Shown here piece by piece: positions 36,277 through 46,100 of a stretch of 64,000 nucleotides of DNA. The DNA is taken from contig NZ_AUMP01000001.1 of NCBI RefSeq assembly GCF_000430745.1, forward strand, positions 372,001-436,000, written 5' to 3'. Origin of the DNA: Fictibacillus gelatini DSM 15865 (lineage in GTDB: Bacteria > Bacillota > Bacilli > Bacillales > Fictibacillaceae). The notes below the pieces were generated by a model. The model worked only from the letters and a program-made list of their open reading frames with translations. It searched no databases and was not told where the DNA came from. Positions within the stretch are counted from its first letter, which is position 1. Each line of letters opens with the position of its first letter. The translations under genes and the position numbers were made by a program.

Positions 36277-37438
36277 GATTGTTTCGGGCATCTTTTTTCG
36301 CCTTTGTTGTTTTCTTCTTGCTTTCATTTTCTTTCACCGGGGTGTTTTCGCGCATATACTTCGTCGGGCTCTCGACGATCTTTTCCCCTACTTTGACACC
36401 CGTCTTTAATTCGACGAACTTCCCATCTTTTAACCCCGTCGTCACATTTCGTTTATCTACATATCCATTATTTAGAGCCAGCACATACGATTTCCCGCCT
36501 TCTTTCAAAATCGCTTTTTCAGGCACAACGAGCGCCCCTTCTCTAACCGTCACATCCATTGTCAACTGAAGGCGCTGCCCGTTCTTAATGTCCGCTTTCT
36601 TTGTTTGATCTAGCTGGATGTAAAACGGGTAGATCATGCTGGCCTTTTTTTGTTCAGGTGGCAAAATCGATGCAACCGTCCCTTTTTCATTTAAATTGTC
36701 GCCAAGTGGTGAAGTGATGATTACTTTTTGGCCATTTTGGACAAACAAAGCCTCTTCCTCGGATAATGCTCCTTTTACTTGATAGGATTCGGAAATGATT
36801 TCAACTAGCGGCCTGTCCGAACGGCTGCCGGCCGGGTAATTAACGCGTTTAACGACACCCCCGACCTTGCTTTTGACCGTAAGTTCTTCTTTTTTCTTTT
36901 CAAGGAGCGAGATTTGGCTTTCAAGTTGCTCTGATTTTGTCCGCGCCAACTCTTCTTTCATTTCCGCTTCCGTTTTCTTTTGCTTCAAAAGCAGCTCATC
37001 TTTCTTATCTTTTTCCTTTTTGTCTCCCGAAATGGATCCATTTTGATCCAAATTAAGATTTGCCTGCATATCTTTATAATATTTTTCTTTCACTTTGCTC
37101 TCTTCATTTTGCTCTTTAAGTTTCTCTATTTTCTGTTCGAGATCAGGATTCGTGTAGACAACGAGTGAGGCTCCGGCAGTAACTCTGTCGCCTGGCTTCA
37201 CGAGAATTTCCTTCAAAAGCCCCCGCTGCGGTTCATAATAGATCGATTCATTTTCCGCTGGAATGACCCAGCCTGTCGTTTTTATTTCTTTCCTTATCGT
37301 TTTTTTCATTACTTGTATCGCTTTTATGCGATTCGCTTCAACGGCTGCGGTCTTGTCTTTTGTTGTCATCCAGAAATTGATCGAGAGTAAAAGAACACAA
37401 ATGGCTCCAATTCCTATCCATTTCCATTTTCTAGTCAT
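36257..37438 (-). CDS. yknX: Membrane-fusion (HlyD/YknX-like) protein
   Basis: 393 residues. One N-terminal transmembrane helix (WIGIGAICVLLLSINFW), a lipoyl-like segment (YYEPQRGLLKEILVKPGDRV), a long Lys/Glu-rich coiled coil (about 100-190) and beta-barrel regions, ending in a Lys-rich tail. Family members bridge ABC-type MacB transporters to the outside. In B. subtilis YknX works with YknW, YknY and YknZ against the SdpC toxin. Here only the YknW-like gene precedes it (15 bp), and no ATPase or permease follows. Confidence 0.82.
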   Translation of the reverse strand: MTRKWKWIGIGAICVLLLSINFWMTTKDKTAAVEANRIKAIQVMKKTIRKEIKTTGWVIPAENESIYYEPQRGLLKEILVKPGDRVTAGASLVVYTNPDLEQKIEKLKEQNEESKVKEKYYKDMQANLNLDQNGSISGDKKEKDKKDELLLKQKKTEAEMKEELARTKSEQLESQISLLEKKKEELTVKSKVGGVVKRVNYPAGSRSDRPLVEIISESYQVKGALSEEEALFVQNGQKVIITSPLGDNLNEKGTVASILPPEQKKASMIYPFYIQLDQTKKADIKNGQRLQLTMDVTVREGALVVPEKAILKEGGKSYVLALNNGYVDKRNVTTGLKDGKFVELKTGVKVGEKIVESPTKYMRENTPVKENESKKKTTKAKKDARNNQPQPDK

Positions 37439-37453
37439 AACGTGCCCCCGAGA

Positions 37454-38125
37454 TTAAGAAATTTGCCCATTGGATAGCGCTGCAAAGAGTGAGGAAATGA
37501 GCACATACCCACCATAAATTGTAAAAAGAACAGCTAGAACATAACGTTTCGATTTAAAGCTCATCCACCTTAATGCGATATATGTCACATAGATTCCCCA
37601 TATAAGAAAAATAGTCAATGATCCGAACAATGCATTGATAAACGCATTCTCAGTAAAAAAATGCGAAAGAACACCGAGTCCAAGTGGCGACATGACCTCA
37701 TTTGTTTTTGTGACCGCCATAAAAGGCAATTTAAAGACATTTGCAACGATAAAAATAGAGTAGACGACTGATTGAATATAAAACAGCTTTTTAAATCCGA
37801 TTTCTCGAAAAAAGAAAAGAAATAGAAGTGTTATGGCCGTTATATAGAAAATTGGCAATAAAAAGCCGACAATCGTTCCGCCTAACGCCAGAAATAAATG
37901 CAATGCGTCTTTTTGTCCATTTGTTATCTTGACATGCTCCATCATAGGCAACTGTAAAAAAGATTCAAAGCTTATGTAGTACGCGATGCCTGTAACGACT
38001 GCATTCACCGCGAGCAATACTGTAAATTGCAATAAAAACCCTTTCACGGCCGTCACTTGCCTGAAAAACTCAAAATAGGTTGATGGTTGAAGGATCCCCT
38101 TCATAAATCTGATTTCGCCTGTCAT
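37454..38125 (-). CDS. yknW: Yip1-domain membrane protein, YknW-like
   Basis: 223 residues with five predicted transmembrane helices (for example FTVLLAVNAVVTGIAYYI, ALGGTIVGFLLPIFYITAITLLFLFFF). The Yip1 fold and its position directly before a YknX-type protein match the yknWX order of B. subtilis, where YknW supports assembly of the YknXYZ complex. GGAGGGATTGGG precedes the ATG. First gene of a two-gene operon. Confidence 0.78.
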   Translation of the reverse strand: MTGEIRFMKGILQPSTYFEFFRQVTAVKGFLLQFTVLLAVNAVVTGIAYYISFESFLQLPMMEHVKITNGQKDALHLFLALGGTIVGFLLPIFYITAITLLFLFFFREIGFKKLFYIQSVVYSIFIVANVFKLPFMAVTKTNEVMSPLGLGVLSHFFTENAFINALFGSLTIFLIWGIYVTYIALRWMSFKSKRYVLAVLFTIYGGYVLISSLFAALSNGQIS

Positions 38126-38247
38126 CCCAATCCCTCCACAATGGCGAAAGCTCCGGGAAAGTTTTCTTGAGCTTTATCTTTTTTCTTTTTCTACTAATTC
38201 CCCTTCTTTCTTCCATACTATCATAAATGAATAACGGTTTAATATAG

Positions 38248-38280
38248 AAAAAGTGATGCATAATGATCGCATCACTTTTT
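38248..38280 (-). terminator. Probable terminator of the addBA-sbcDC operon
   Basis: AAAAAGTGATGC / GCATCACTTTTT with T5 on the minus strand. It is the first hairpin after sbcC, but a 219-bp repeat element now separates it from the stop codon. Confidence 0.65.
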
Positions 38281-38515
38281 TCTTATAGTACATGTTCAAA
38301 AAGGAGGACAAACAGGGCCAAGACGTTCAAGGAAGCGCAGTCTCCGAGCCCCGGAACGACGAGCGATTTTCGACGCTGATTCACTGCGGGTTGCACCGGG
38401 GAAGCCTACTTTTAGAGCAATTCTAGTAGACACAGGTGATAGGTCCTTTTAATACATGAGGAACGCAGAAATTCGCCGGCAATGTTTCCCGGACTTTTTG
38501 AACAACCTCTTATAG
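38281..38515. mobile_element. MITE-like repeat element flanked by 8-bp direct repeats
   Basis: TCTTATAG occurs at 38281-38288 and 38508-38515 and bounds 219 bp (38289-38507). Near its ends are inverted GTTCAAAAAG (38294-38303) and CTTTTTGAAC (38494-38503). No coding frame. The right repeat contains the sbcC stop codon. Non-autonomous transposition is inferred; sequences like this seem to be dispersed in Bacillaceae, from memory. Confidence 0.65.
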
Positions 38516-41500
38516 AATCTCAAGCTTGACAGAGCTCCCTGCGCCTGCCAGATCTGCCGGCCGGACGATTAGCCTTCGCGTCAGCCTTGCCTGCAGCTCA
38601 GGGACGTGGGAAATGACACCGACGGAGAAGGAGTCAATGCGTAACTTTTCAAGTGCCGTTACAACCGTGTCAAGCAGTTCTTGATCGAGCGTTCCGAATC
38701 CTTCGTCCAAAAAGAAAAATTCTAGCGGATATTTTCCACGCAATTGAATTTGGGCCGATAATGATAAGGCAAGGGCGAGTGATGTAAGAAATGTTTCTCC
38801 GCCGGAGAGAGAGGATACCGGTCGCCTCACTCCTCCGTTTGCGTCATCGCGAATAATGAATCCATTTGCTGAATCGACTTCGATCGCATACCTGCCGCGC
38901 GTTAATTGACCGAGCCGGTTAGACGCATCTTTGCTGACCTGGATTAACTGTTCTTCAGCGACAAATTCTACGAAGCTATTTCCACGAAAAACCGTTTGCA
39001 GCTTTCCAAGATTTTCAGCTAAACGTTCCACTTCTTTTCGTTTTTCTTCAAGCGCCTTATACCGCTGGTGGTTAGCTTTTACAGATTCATAAAACTGTTT
39101 GGCTTCTCCCAGTTGCTGGATGAGTCTATTTGCTTCCGCCTTCGCCTGCTCCCGTTCCGCTCGTAGTTGTTCCCATTCAGCGGCCGAAATTGATTTATCT
39201 TTTACGACCGATACTAACTTTTCTTTTTCAATCGTCCATTGGTTCAATTTTTCCTGAAATTCTTCGATTTCTTTTTGCCATTTCAGCTGCACTTCTTCTT
39301 TACTTAAATGGGCCATCATGTCTTCAACTGATGTAAATGGAGATTGCCCGCTTTTCGCTTTCCATAATTGCTCTGCCTTTAAAGAGCGTTTTTTCGTTTC
39401 TTCGAGCAAGTCATGTGCGGAGTGGTATTCTTTATCTTTCGCAATAAAGTAAGCCTCGGCTTTCCTTCGGTCTTCTTCCGTTTGCTGAACACGCTTCGTT
39501 AATAATGCTAGCTTTTGCCTCGTGCTTGCCAGCAAATCATCAAGGTCAGACTCGCCTACCATTTCTTTTAACCGATTATCCTGTTCCTTTACATCTCTTA
39601 AAACATTGTTGTAGTCCGTATGTAAACGGATCATTTCACGTTCATTTTTATTTAACTCTTCATTTAAGGAAACGAGTTTTTTTTCCTCTTGCTCGATAAA
39701 TTGGACGGCGATTTGCAGACTTCTTTCAATTTCTTCACGCCTCTCGTCCATTTTTTTCAAACGTTCCCGCTCTGTTTTGATTGATTCTAGCTGATATTCG
39801 GGGTATTTTTCGTTCCATTCATCCCGCTTTTTTTCCCATTCTTCTTCGAGCATATGAAACTTCCTTTTCGCGGTTTCTTTATCAAGTTCTAACGAATCGA
39901 GATGGGAAAGTAGAATCGAATATTCATTCTTCACGTTTGCAAAGGTTGTTTGTACTGCTTTTACCTGTTCGGTTAACTGAATGCGGTCTTGATTGTAACC
40001 TTTCACCTTTAGATGGAGTCCATTTACACGTTCTTTCAGTTTCTCTAACTCTTTTATTTCCATGACCGGCGCTTGAGAATTTGTGCTTTGGGCCGCTGCG
40101 GTTTCAGGCGTAATTTCGATGAGCGTATAAAGATCATCGGATAGTCGTTCTAGATGAATTTTCAGCTGGCTTACTTCATATTTTTGATCGGCTAATTGTT
40201 CCTGCAAGCCAGTTGCCTGCTCCATTTCATCGTCTACTTCTCGATGAACCGGCACATTTCCTTGCGGGCCATGATGATCGGTAGAGCCGCAAACCGGGCA
40301 CGGTTCCCCTTCTCTCAGCTCGTTTGAGAGCGATAGCGCAATTCGCCTCACTTGTTCTTTTTCACGCTCGCGCTTTAGTTCTTCATAATAGTGTTGAAGA
40401 GACGTATTGATAAACTCACGCTCTACCTCTGTTTCGCAAACTTCATGATAAAGGGCAAGCGTTTTATTCATTACTTTCTGAGTATGTTCTGTCATTTCCA
40501 GTTTCGCTGCTTCAAGCGAATCTTTTTTTCTCAAGGCTTCAGCGAACCGTCTCGCTTTTTCTTCATACTCTTTTAGAGCGTCTTCTTTATTGGACCGCAA
40601 ATTTGTTAAAGCGACCGCCTCATCATAGGCGGATGATAGTTTTTCCCTTACAAGAGAAGCTATGGTCACTTTTCCTAATTCGTCTTTTAAAGCGGTTTGT
40701 TTCGCTTTCGCTTTTTCCAGGACGCCGGTCGTTTTTTCAAGACGGCTTGAAATCGCCTTCTGTACGTTCTCGCCTTCCTGGATCGATTTATAAAGAAGTT
40801 TTGCTTTGTCCTTTTTTACAACAAGCTGATTTGCCAGCTCTTTCGCCTGGTTCAATTGTTCTCTTCTGACAATGAGGTCAGGTTCTTCTTGTTCTTTTTC
40901 GCGTCTTGCCCTTGCTTCAGACGTGATGGCCTCATCGAGCTTGCTCTTCGCTAAGCTCGTCTCATCCTTTAACTTGCTTACTTTTTCTTTATAGACAGAA
41001 AGCAAGTTTAAAGCGTCGTTCAGTTCATCACCGTACGGTTTCAGCTTATCGGCCATTCGGGCATATTCAAGTTTCCGTCCGATTTCTTCAATCGATTTTC
41101 GGTTTTTTTCGAGCATCGCTAACTTCTCTTTTACATTTTCCAATTCAAGCTGGGCTTCGAAAATGATTTTATGTTCCTCATAGGTTTTGTCTAAGTGAAG
41201 CAGTTCCTCTTTCTTCTTTTCAACATGGTCTGCGGTTATATCATATGCTTCTTTCGCTCTCTTGAGCGCCTCAAGCGACGCCTCTCCTAATCCCGCCTGT
41301 TCAGCGGCTATCGCTTCAAGCTTTCCTTTCGTTTCATCAAGCCGCCGTTTCAGTTTTTTGCCAAGGCTGTCCCCGTATTGTTCGAGCTGAAAAATGCGCT
41401 GAAGCATTTGCCTTCGTTCCGCCCCTTTTAAAGACAAAAATTCGGCGAATTTTCCCTGGGGTAAAACAACCGCCCGTGTAAAGTCGTCCAGCGTCAGTCC

Positions 41501-41914
41501 AAGGATTGATTGAATTTGCTGTGTAACTTCGCGTTCTTTATCCGCATGGACTACAGTTTCGCCATTTGCGATTTCAAGCAGCCGGCATGTGGCAGTACGA
41601 ATGGTCAGGCTGCCTGTCCGTTTAAAGCTTCGTTCCACCCGGTAGCGAATCTTTTTCGAATCGCTTCCGAGCTCAAATGTAAAAGCGACGGAAAGCTTGT
41701 CCTCTCCATGATTCATAATTCCCTGCGTGCCGTTTGCAGCCCTTTCTACTTTTCCGTAAAGAGCGAGAGTGATCGCATCCAAAATGGAAGACTTCCCGCT
41801 ACCGGTCGGCCCAAAAATCCCGAACACACCGCCTTTTGTTAAGTTTTCAAAATCGATCGTTTGCTCCTTCCGAAAGCTTTGCAAGCCGGAAACTTTTAGC
41901 ATGATCGGTCTCAC
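38510..41914 (-). CDS. sbcC: Exonuclease subunit SbcC
   Basis: 1134-residue SMC-like ATPase that with SbcD cleaves hairpins and protein-blocked ends. Walker A GPTGSGKSS is at about 35-43, long coiled coils flank the zinc hook CPVC at 539-542, and the C-terminal lobe has the signature LSGGETF and Walker B FFFLDEGFGTLD. The GTG start overlaps the sbcD stop in GTGA. Last gene of addB-addA-sbcD-sbcC. Confidence 0.95.
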   Translation of the reverse strand: MRPIMLKVSGLQSFRKEQTIDFENLTKGGVFGIFGPTGSGKSSILDAITLALYGKVERAANGTQGIMNHGEDKLSVAFTFELGSDSKKIRYRVERSFKRTGSLTIRTATCRLLEIANGETVVHADKEREVTQQIQSILGLTLDDFTRAVVLPQGKFAEFLSLKGAERRQMLQRIFQLEQYGDSLGKKLKRRLDETKGKLEAIAAEQAGLGEASLEALKRAKEAYDITADHVEKKKEELLHLDKTYEEHKIIFEAQLELENVKEKLAMLEKNRKSIEEIGRKLEYARMADKLKPYGDELNDALNLLSVYKEKVSKLKDETSLAKSKLDEAITSEARARREKEQEEPDLIVRREQLNQAKELANQLVVKKDKAKLLYKSIQEGENVQKAISSRLEKTTGVLEKAKAKQTALKDELGKVTIASLVREKLSSAYDEAVALTNLRSNKEDALKEYEEKARRFAEALRKKDSLEAAKLEMTEHTQKVMNKTLALYHEVCETEVEREFINTSLQHYYEELKREREKEQVRRIALSLSNELREGEPCPVCGSTDHHGPQGNVPVHREVDDEMEQATGLQEQLADQKYEVSQLKIHLERLSDDLYTLIEITPETAAAQSTNSQAPVMEIKELEKLKERVNGLHLKVKGYNQDRIQLTEQVKAVQTTFANVKNEYSILLSHLDSLELDKETAKRKFHMLEEEWEKKRDEWNEKYPEYQLESIKTERERLKKMDERREEIERSLQIAVQFIEQEEKKLVSLNEELNKNEREMIRLHTDYNNVLRDVKEQDNRLKEMVGESDLDDLLASTRQKLALLTKRVQQTEEDRRKAEAYFIAKDKEYHSAHDLLEETKKRSLKAEQLWKAKSGQSPFTSVEDMMAHLSKEEVQLKWQKEIEEFQEKLNQWTIEKEKLVSVVKDKSISAAEWEQLRAEREQAKAEANRLIQQLGEAKQFYESVKANHQRYKALEEKRKEVERLAENLGKLQTVFRGNSFVEFVAEEQLIQVSKDASNRLGQLTRGRYAIEVDSANGFIIRDDANGGVRRPVSSLSGGETFLTSLALALSLSAQIQLRGKYPLEFFFLDEGFGTLDQELLDTVVTALEKLRIDSFSVGVISHVPELQARLTRRLIVRPADLAGAGSSVKLEIL

Positions 41915-43092
41915 ATCGCATCACTCCCTTCTTCCTCATTTTCCTCAATGAGTTCAAGAAAAAGAGACAAAAGGGAATCATCCGGGCTTGCCCCGCCCGT
42001 TTGCCTTCTGTAAAATTCCTTAAATAACTCATCAATCGGGAGCTTCGATGATGTTGTTGCTCCTTCTTGAATCAACTGTTCTTCAAAGACCGGTTTTATA
42101 TGGATGATCCCTGAATGCGCTTTGCGAAGACGCTGAATTTCTTCGATCGATAGCGCATCTTTTACATGAATGGAAAGATCGATCCAGGCATTCGAGTACA
42201 TGCCTTCATCGAGGAGGCGATGGACTTCCTGAAGGCCGCCTTTTGCCGTCCATGTGACAAGCGGCCTGCCGCTTGATAAAGGAATTTCCGTTATAGCCGC
42301 TTCCTTCCCTGGTTGTACATCAACCATTGTTACCGATTTCGTCTGGCCAGCTTCTGAGAAACTGTAACAGAGCGGCGAACCTGAATACCGGGCCATTGTC
42401 TTTGCCCGCCTTACCTGTTGCGGGCGATGCAAATGGCCGAGCGCCACATATTGGGCAGCGGCGGGCAATGTTTCAGCCGCTACCGTATAAGCGCCTCCGA
42501 TATGAATCGGACGTTCCGAATCACTTTCTTTACTTCCAGCGACATACAAATGGCTCATCGCCACATTAACATGAGATGGATCAAACTGTTTCGCGATTCT
42601 TTCAAAATACGCTCCAACCCATCGATCGTATTCATTTCGCAGCGCCATTTCCTCTTCTGATTCTGACAATAGTTCCTTTAAGCGCGACTCTGATGGATAT
42701 GGAAGCGCGCAAACATTAAGCATTTCGTCCGTCTGTTCTATTTTGAAGGAATACATTCTGTTTTCCGGCAACCCGACAAGTGTAATCCTTGAGTCATTTG
42801 CAAGCGGACTCGATGCGGCTAAGCGATCCGGATGATCGTGATTTCCGCTAATCGCAATGATCGGGCGTTTCCCTTTGTCAGAGAGGCGCGCCATCGTTTC
42901 ATAAAACAATTGTTCAGCCACGGCCGGCGGATTGACCGTATCATAAACATCCCCTGCCATGAGTATGACATCCGCTTTCTCGCTTTCCGCGATTTGAACG
43001 AGCTCGTCCATAAATTGCTGTTGTTCCTCGATTCTGCTCCGCCCTTCCAGCGTCCGCCCTAAGTGCCAGTCGGCCGTATGGAGAATACGCAT
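41911..43092 (-). CDS. sbcD: Exonuclease subunit SbcD
   Basis: 393-residue Mre11-type metallophosphoesterase, nuclease partner of SbcC. The metal motifs are LHTADWHLG, AGDVYDT, SGNHDHPDR and the later His pairs (MSHLY, ALGHLHRPQ). 20 bp after addA and 4-bp overlap with sbcC point to translational coupling. Confidence 0.95.
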   Translation of the reverse strand: MRILHTADWHLGRTLEGRSRIEEQQQFMDELVQIAESEKADVILMAGDVYDTVNPPAVAEQLFYETMARLSDKGKRPIIAISGNHDHPDRLAASSPLANDSRITLVGLPENRMYSFKIEQTDEMLNVCALPYPSESRLKELLSESEEEMALRNEYDRWVGAYFERIAKQFDPSHVNVAMSHLYVAGSKESDSERPIHIGGAYTVAAETLPAAAQYVALGHLHRPQQVRRAKTMARYSGSPLCYSFSEAGQTKSVTMVDVQPGKEAAITEIPLSSGRPLVTWTAKGGLQEVHRLLDEGMYSNAWIDLSIHVKDALSIEEIQRLRKAHSGIIHIKPVFEEQLIQEGATTSSKLPIDELFKEFYRRQTGGASPDDSLLSLFLELIEENEEEGSDAM

Positions 43093-43112
43093 ATAGCCCC
43101 TCCTTTATCCGT

Positions 43113-46100
43113 TTACTTCACTTGTAAAATGTGCGAGCCGTCAAAGAAATAGAGATAACTTTCTTTAAGCGGCTGTTTCAAAATCTTTTCAATGGCTTTA
43201 CCGTATAACTCAAGCTGTAATTGATAACGGTTTAAAAGAATGGTTTTTGCTCCATTAAATCCTTGTTCAAACCGATTCGTAATTTGATCCGTTTTATAAT
43301 CGATTAAAACGAGTCCGTCCTCTTCCACGAGCAAACAATCAATGACCCCTTGAACGAGCACCGTTTCATCCTCAAGTCCTCCCGTCGTTTTGCCAACCTC
43401 GGAAAGAGATAACGCCATGCTAAACGGTAGCTCCCTTCGGACGTTCTTCGCTTTAAGCACCCGTTTTCCAAGCTCACTCTGGAAAAATTGGAGTACGGAC
43501 CCGACATCAATTCCATCTGCCTGTTCATCCGTCAACAACTCATTATGGACCATTTTCGCCACTTGTTCATTTAGCCGTTCAAGCGTAATTTCTTCTTTCA
43601 CGTTCACATGTTGCATGACCATATGCATCGCCGTTCCGCGTTCTGTGCTTGTCATTTCTTTTGCCTGCATAAAGCGGGGACGACTGGCAATCGATGAGCG
43701 AAAAGGCTTCACAAGCGTATGATCGCTATATTCATCAATTATTTCATATTGCCGTTTAATTTCAGTAACAGATTGCTTCGACATTGTCGCCGTCGCCGGC
43801 AAATGAGGATATTTCCAGTCCAATCGTTCCTCGATCATCTCTTTTTGATCGGAAGAAATGTCAACAGGTTCATAGCGTTTTAATGCAGCAAGAATTTCCT
43901 GCTGTTTCGATTGATTCAGTTCATCCAACTGTTCATAGTTTGACGCATCAAGCACTTCGATCTTCCATTTTGCCTGATCGACAAAAGGTTCTCCTCGCCC
44001 ATTTTCCGGGCTGCTTAAAAAAGCGCGAAGCTCGCTCCCGTCTTTATGGCGGATCACACAGCGCGCAACCCAATCAAGGTAGCTCTTTGCCTGCGCCCGC
44101 TCATAATCCGGAAGAAGCCAGTCTTCAACGCTCAATGCACTTCCCCACTGTTCAATCGATTTTTCCGCATCGTTTACCGTTCCGAGCAAATATAATTTTT
44201 CTTTCGCCCTTGTCAAAGCCACATATAAAATGCGCATTTCTTCGGCAAGAAGCTCCATTTTCATCCTCTTTTTAATAGCGATCTGAGGAATAGTTTCGTA
44301 CTTCACCCGATATTCTGGATTGATGTACTCCGTCCCAAGGCCGAGCTCTTTATGAAGCAAGACGCTTTGTTTCAAGTCCATCTGATTGAATTGCTTATTC
44401 ATCCCTGCGACAAAAACGATCGGGAATTCAAGTCCTTTACTTTTATGGATCGTCATGATGCGGACGACATCTTCCTGTTCGCCAAGCGCCCGGGCGGCCC
44501 CGAGATCTTTACCGCGATCTTGCATCCGTTCAATAAAGCGCAAAAAGCGAAACAACCCGCGGAATGAGGTCGATTCATATTGCCTTGCCCGATCATAAAG
44601 GGCGCGGAGATTCGCCTGCCGTTGTCTGCCTCCAGGCATACCGGAAACAAAATCGAAGTAGCCGGTTTCCCTGTAAATTTGCCAGATTAATTGAGCAAGC
44701 GATCCGCCACGGGCAGCCTCTCTCCATTTTTCAAGTAAGTGATAAAAGCGCTCTAGCCTTTCTTTTAATTGGTTAGAAGGCCCTTTTTCTAAATACGATT
44801 TTAACGAATCAAAGTATGTCCCTCTCTTTTGGTTAATAAGGCGGACGCTGGCCATCTCTTCCCCGCTTAAGCCGACGATCGGCGAACGGAGCACGGCAGC
44901 AAGCGGAATGTCCTGAAGCGGGTTGTCGATCACCTTTAATAAAGACATCATCACTTTTACTTCGACCGCTTCGAAATAGCCAGTTGAAAGTTCAGCATAA
45001 GCAGGAATTCCCTGCTGCTTAAATTCTTCTAACATGGCTGGAGCCCATGTGCTCGTTGCCCTGAGCAGTATGACGATGTCTTTATATTTAACCGGCCTTA
45101 AGCTACCTGTCGTTTTATCTAAAACGGCGGCCGGTGGCTTACCTTCCGTTCCAACAAGCTGTTTAATTTTTTCGGCTATCACCCGCGCTTCCAATTGGAC
45201 GGTTTCAAGCTCGGACTTTTCCGACTCGCCGGTTTCCAGTCCTTCTTCATCGACAACGGGAGTGCTTTTATTTATTACTAATAGTTCGGTTTCAAGCCCG
45301 TCATTTTCCGGATAATATGTGGCTCCGTGAATGAGGGCGGCATCTTCGTCATACGCAATTTCACCGACTGTTTCACTCATAATTTGCTTAAAGATAAAGT
45401 TTGTCGCATCAAGCACTTCGGTCCGGCTGCGGAAATTTTTCGCAAGATCGATTCGCAGGCCCGTTCCATCGCCTTCTTTCGTAAACCGCTTATATTTTGC
45501 GAGAAATAATCCTGGTTCTGCTAAACGAAAGCGGTAGATGCTTTGTTTCACATCGCCGACCATAAATAAGTTGTTCCCATTAGAGACGAGTTTCACAATC
45601 GACTCCTGCACAAGGTTTGTATCCTGGTATTCATCGACCAGCACTTCGACAAAACGATTGCGGTACTCAGCAGCTGCGTCTGACGGTATAAGCTCGCCCG
45701 GTGCAGCGTCAGGATGTTTTAAAATTTGCAGGCAATAATGCTCTAAATCGCCAAAATCCACAAGGCCTCTTTCTTCTTTTTCCTTTTTGAACCTTTTGGC
45801 AAATTCCTTTACGAGAAAAACGAGATGTTTCACAATAGGGGCCATTTCTTGCAAATGCATGCAAAACGATTCCGGATTTCGCTCAAATCGTTCTTTTTTC
45901 AGTCCTTCTACCTTTTTCTTCACCATATCGCGCATATTTTTTACCTTTTCTTTTAGCAGCGCATCTACATCACCACCGCGAATCGCTTTTAATTTTGCGA
46001 ATGCGATATTCTGAAAGGCATCATACAGTTCATTCCAGGAATTTTGCCCTTTTTCAATTAAGCCATTGATCAATAAGGCATCTTCTTCTAGTGTTAGCGC

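Noticed and set aside
38289-38507. Structured regulatory RNA downstream of sbcC
   Set aside because: Inverted ends and flanking 8-bp duplication fit a mobile repeat better; no riboswitch consensus seen.
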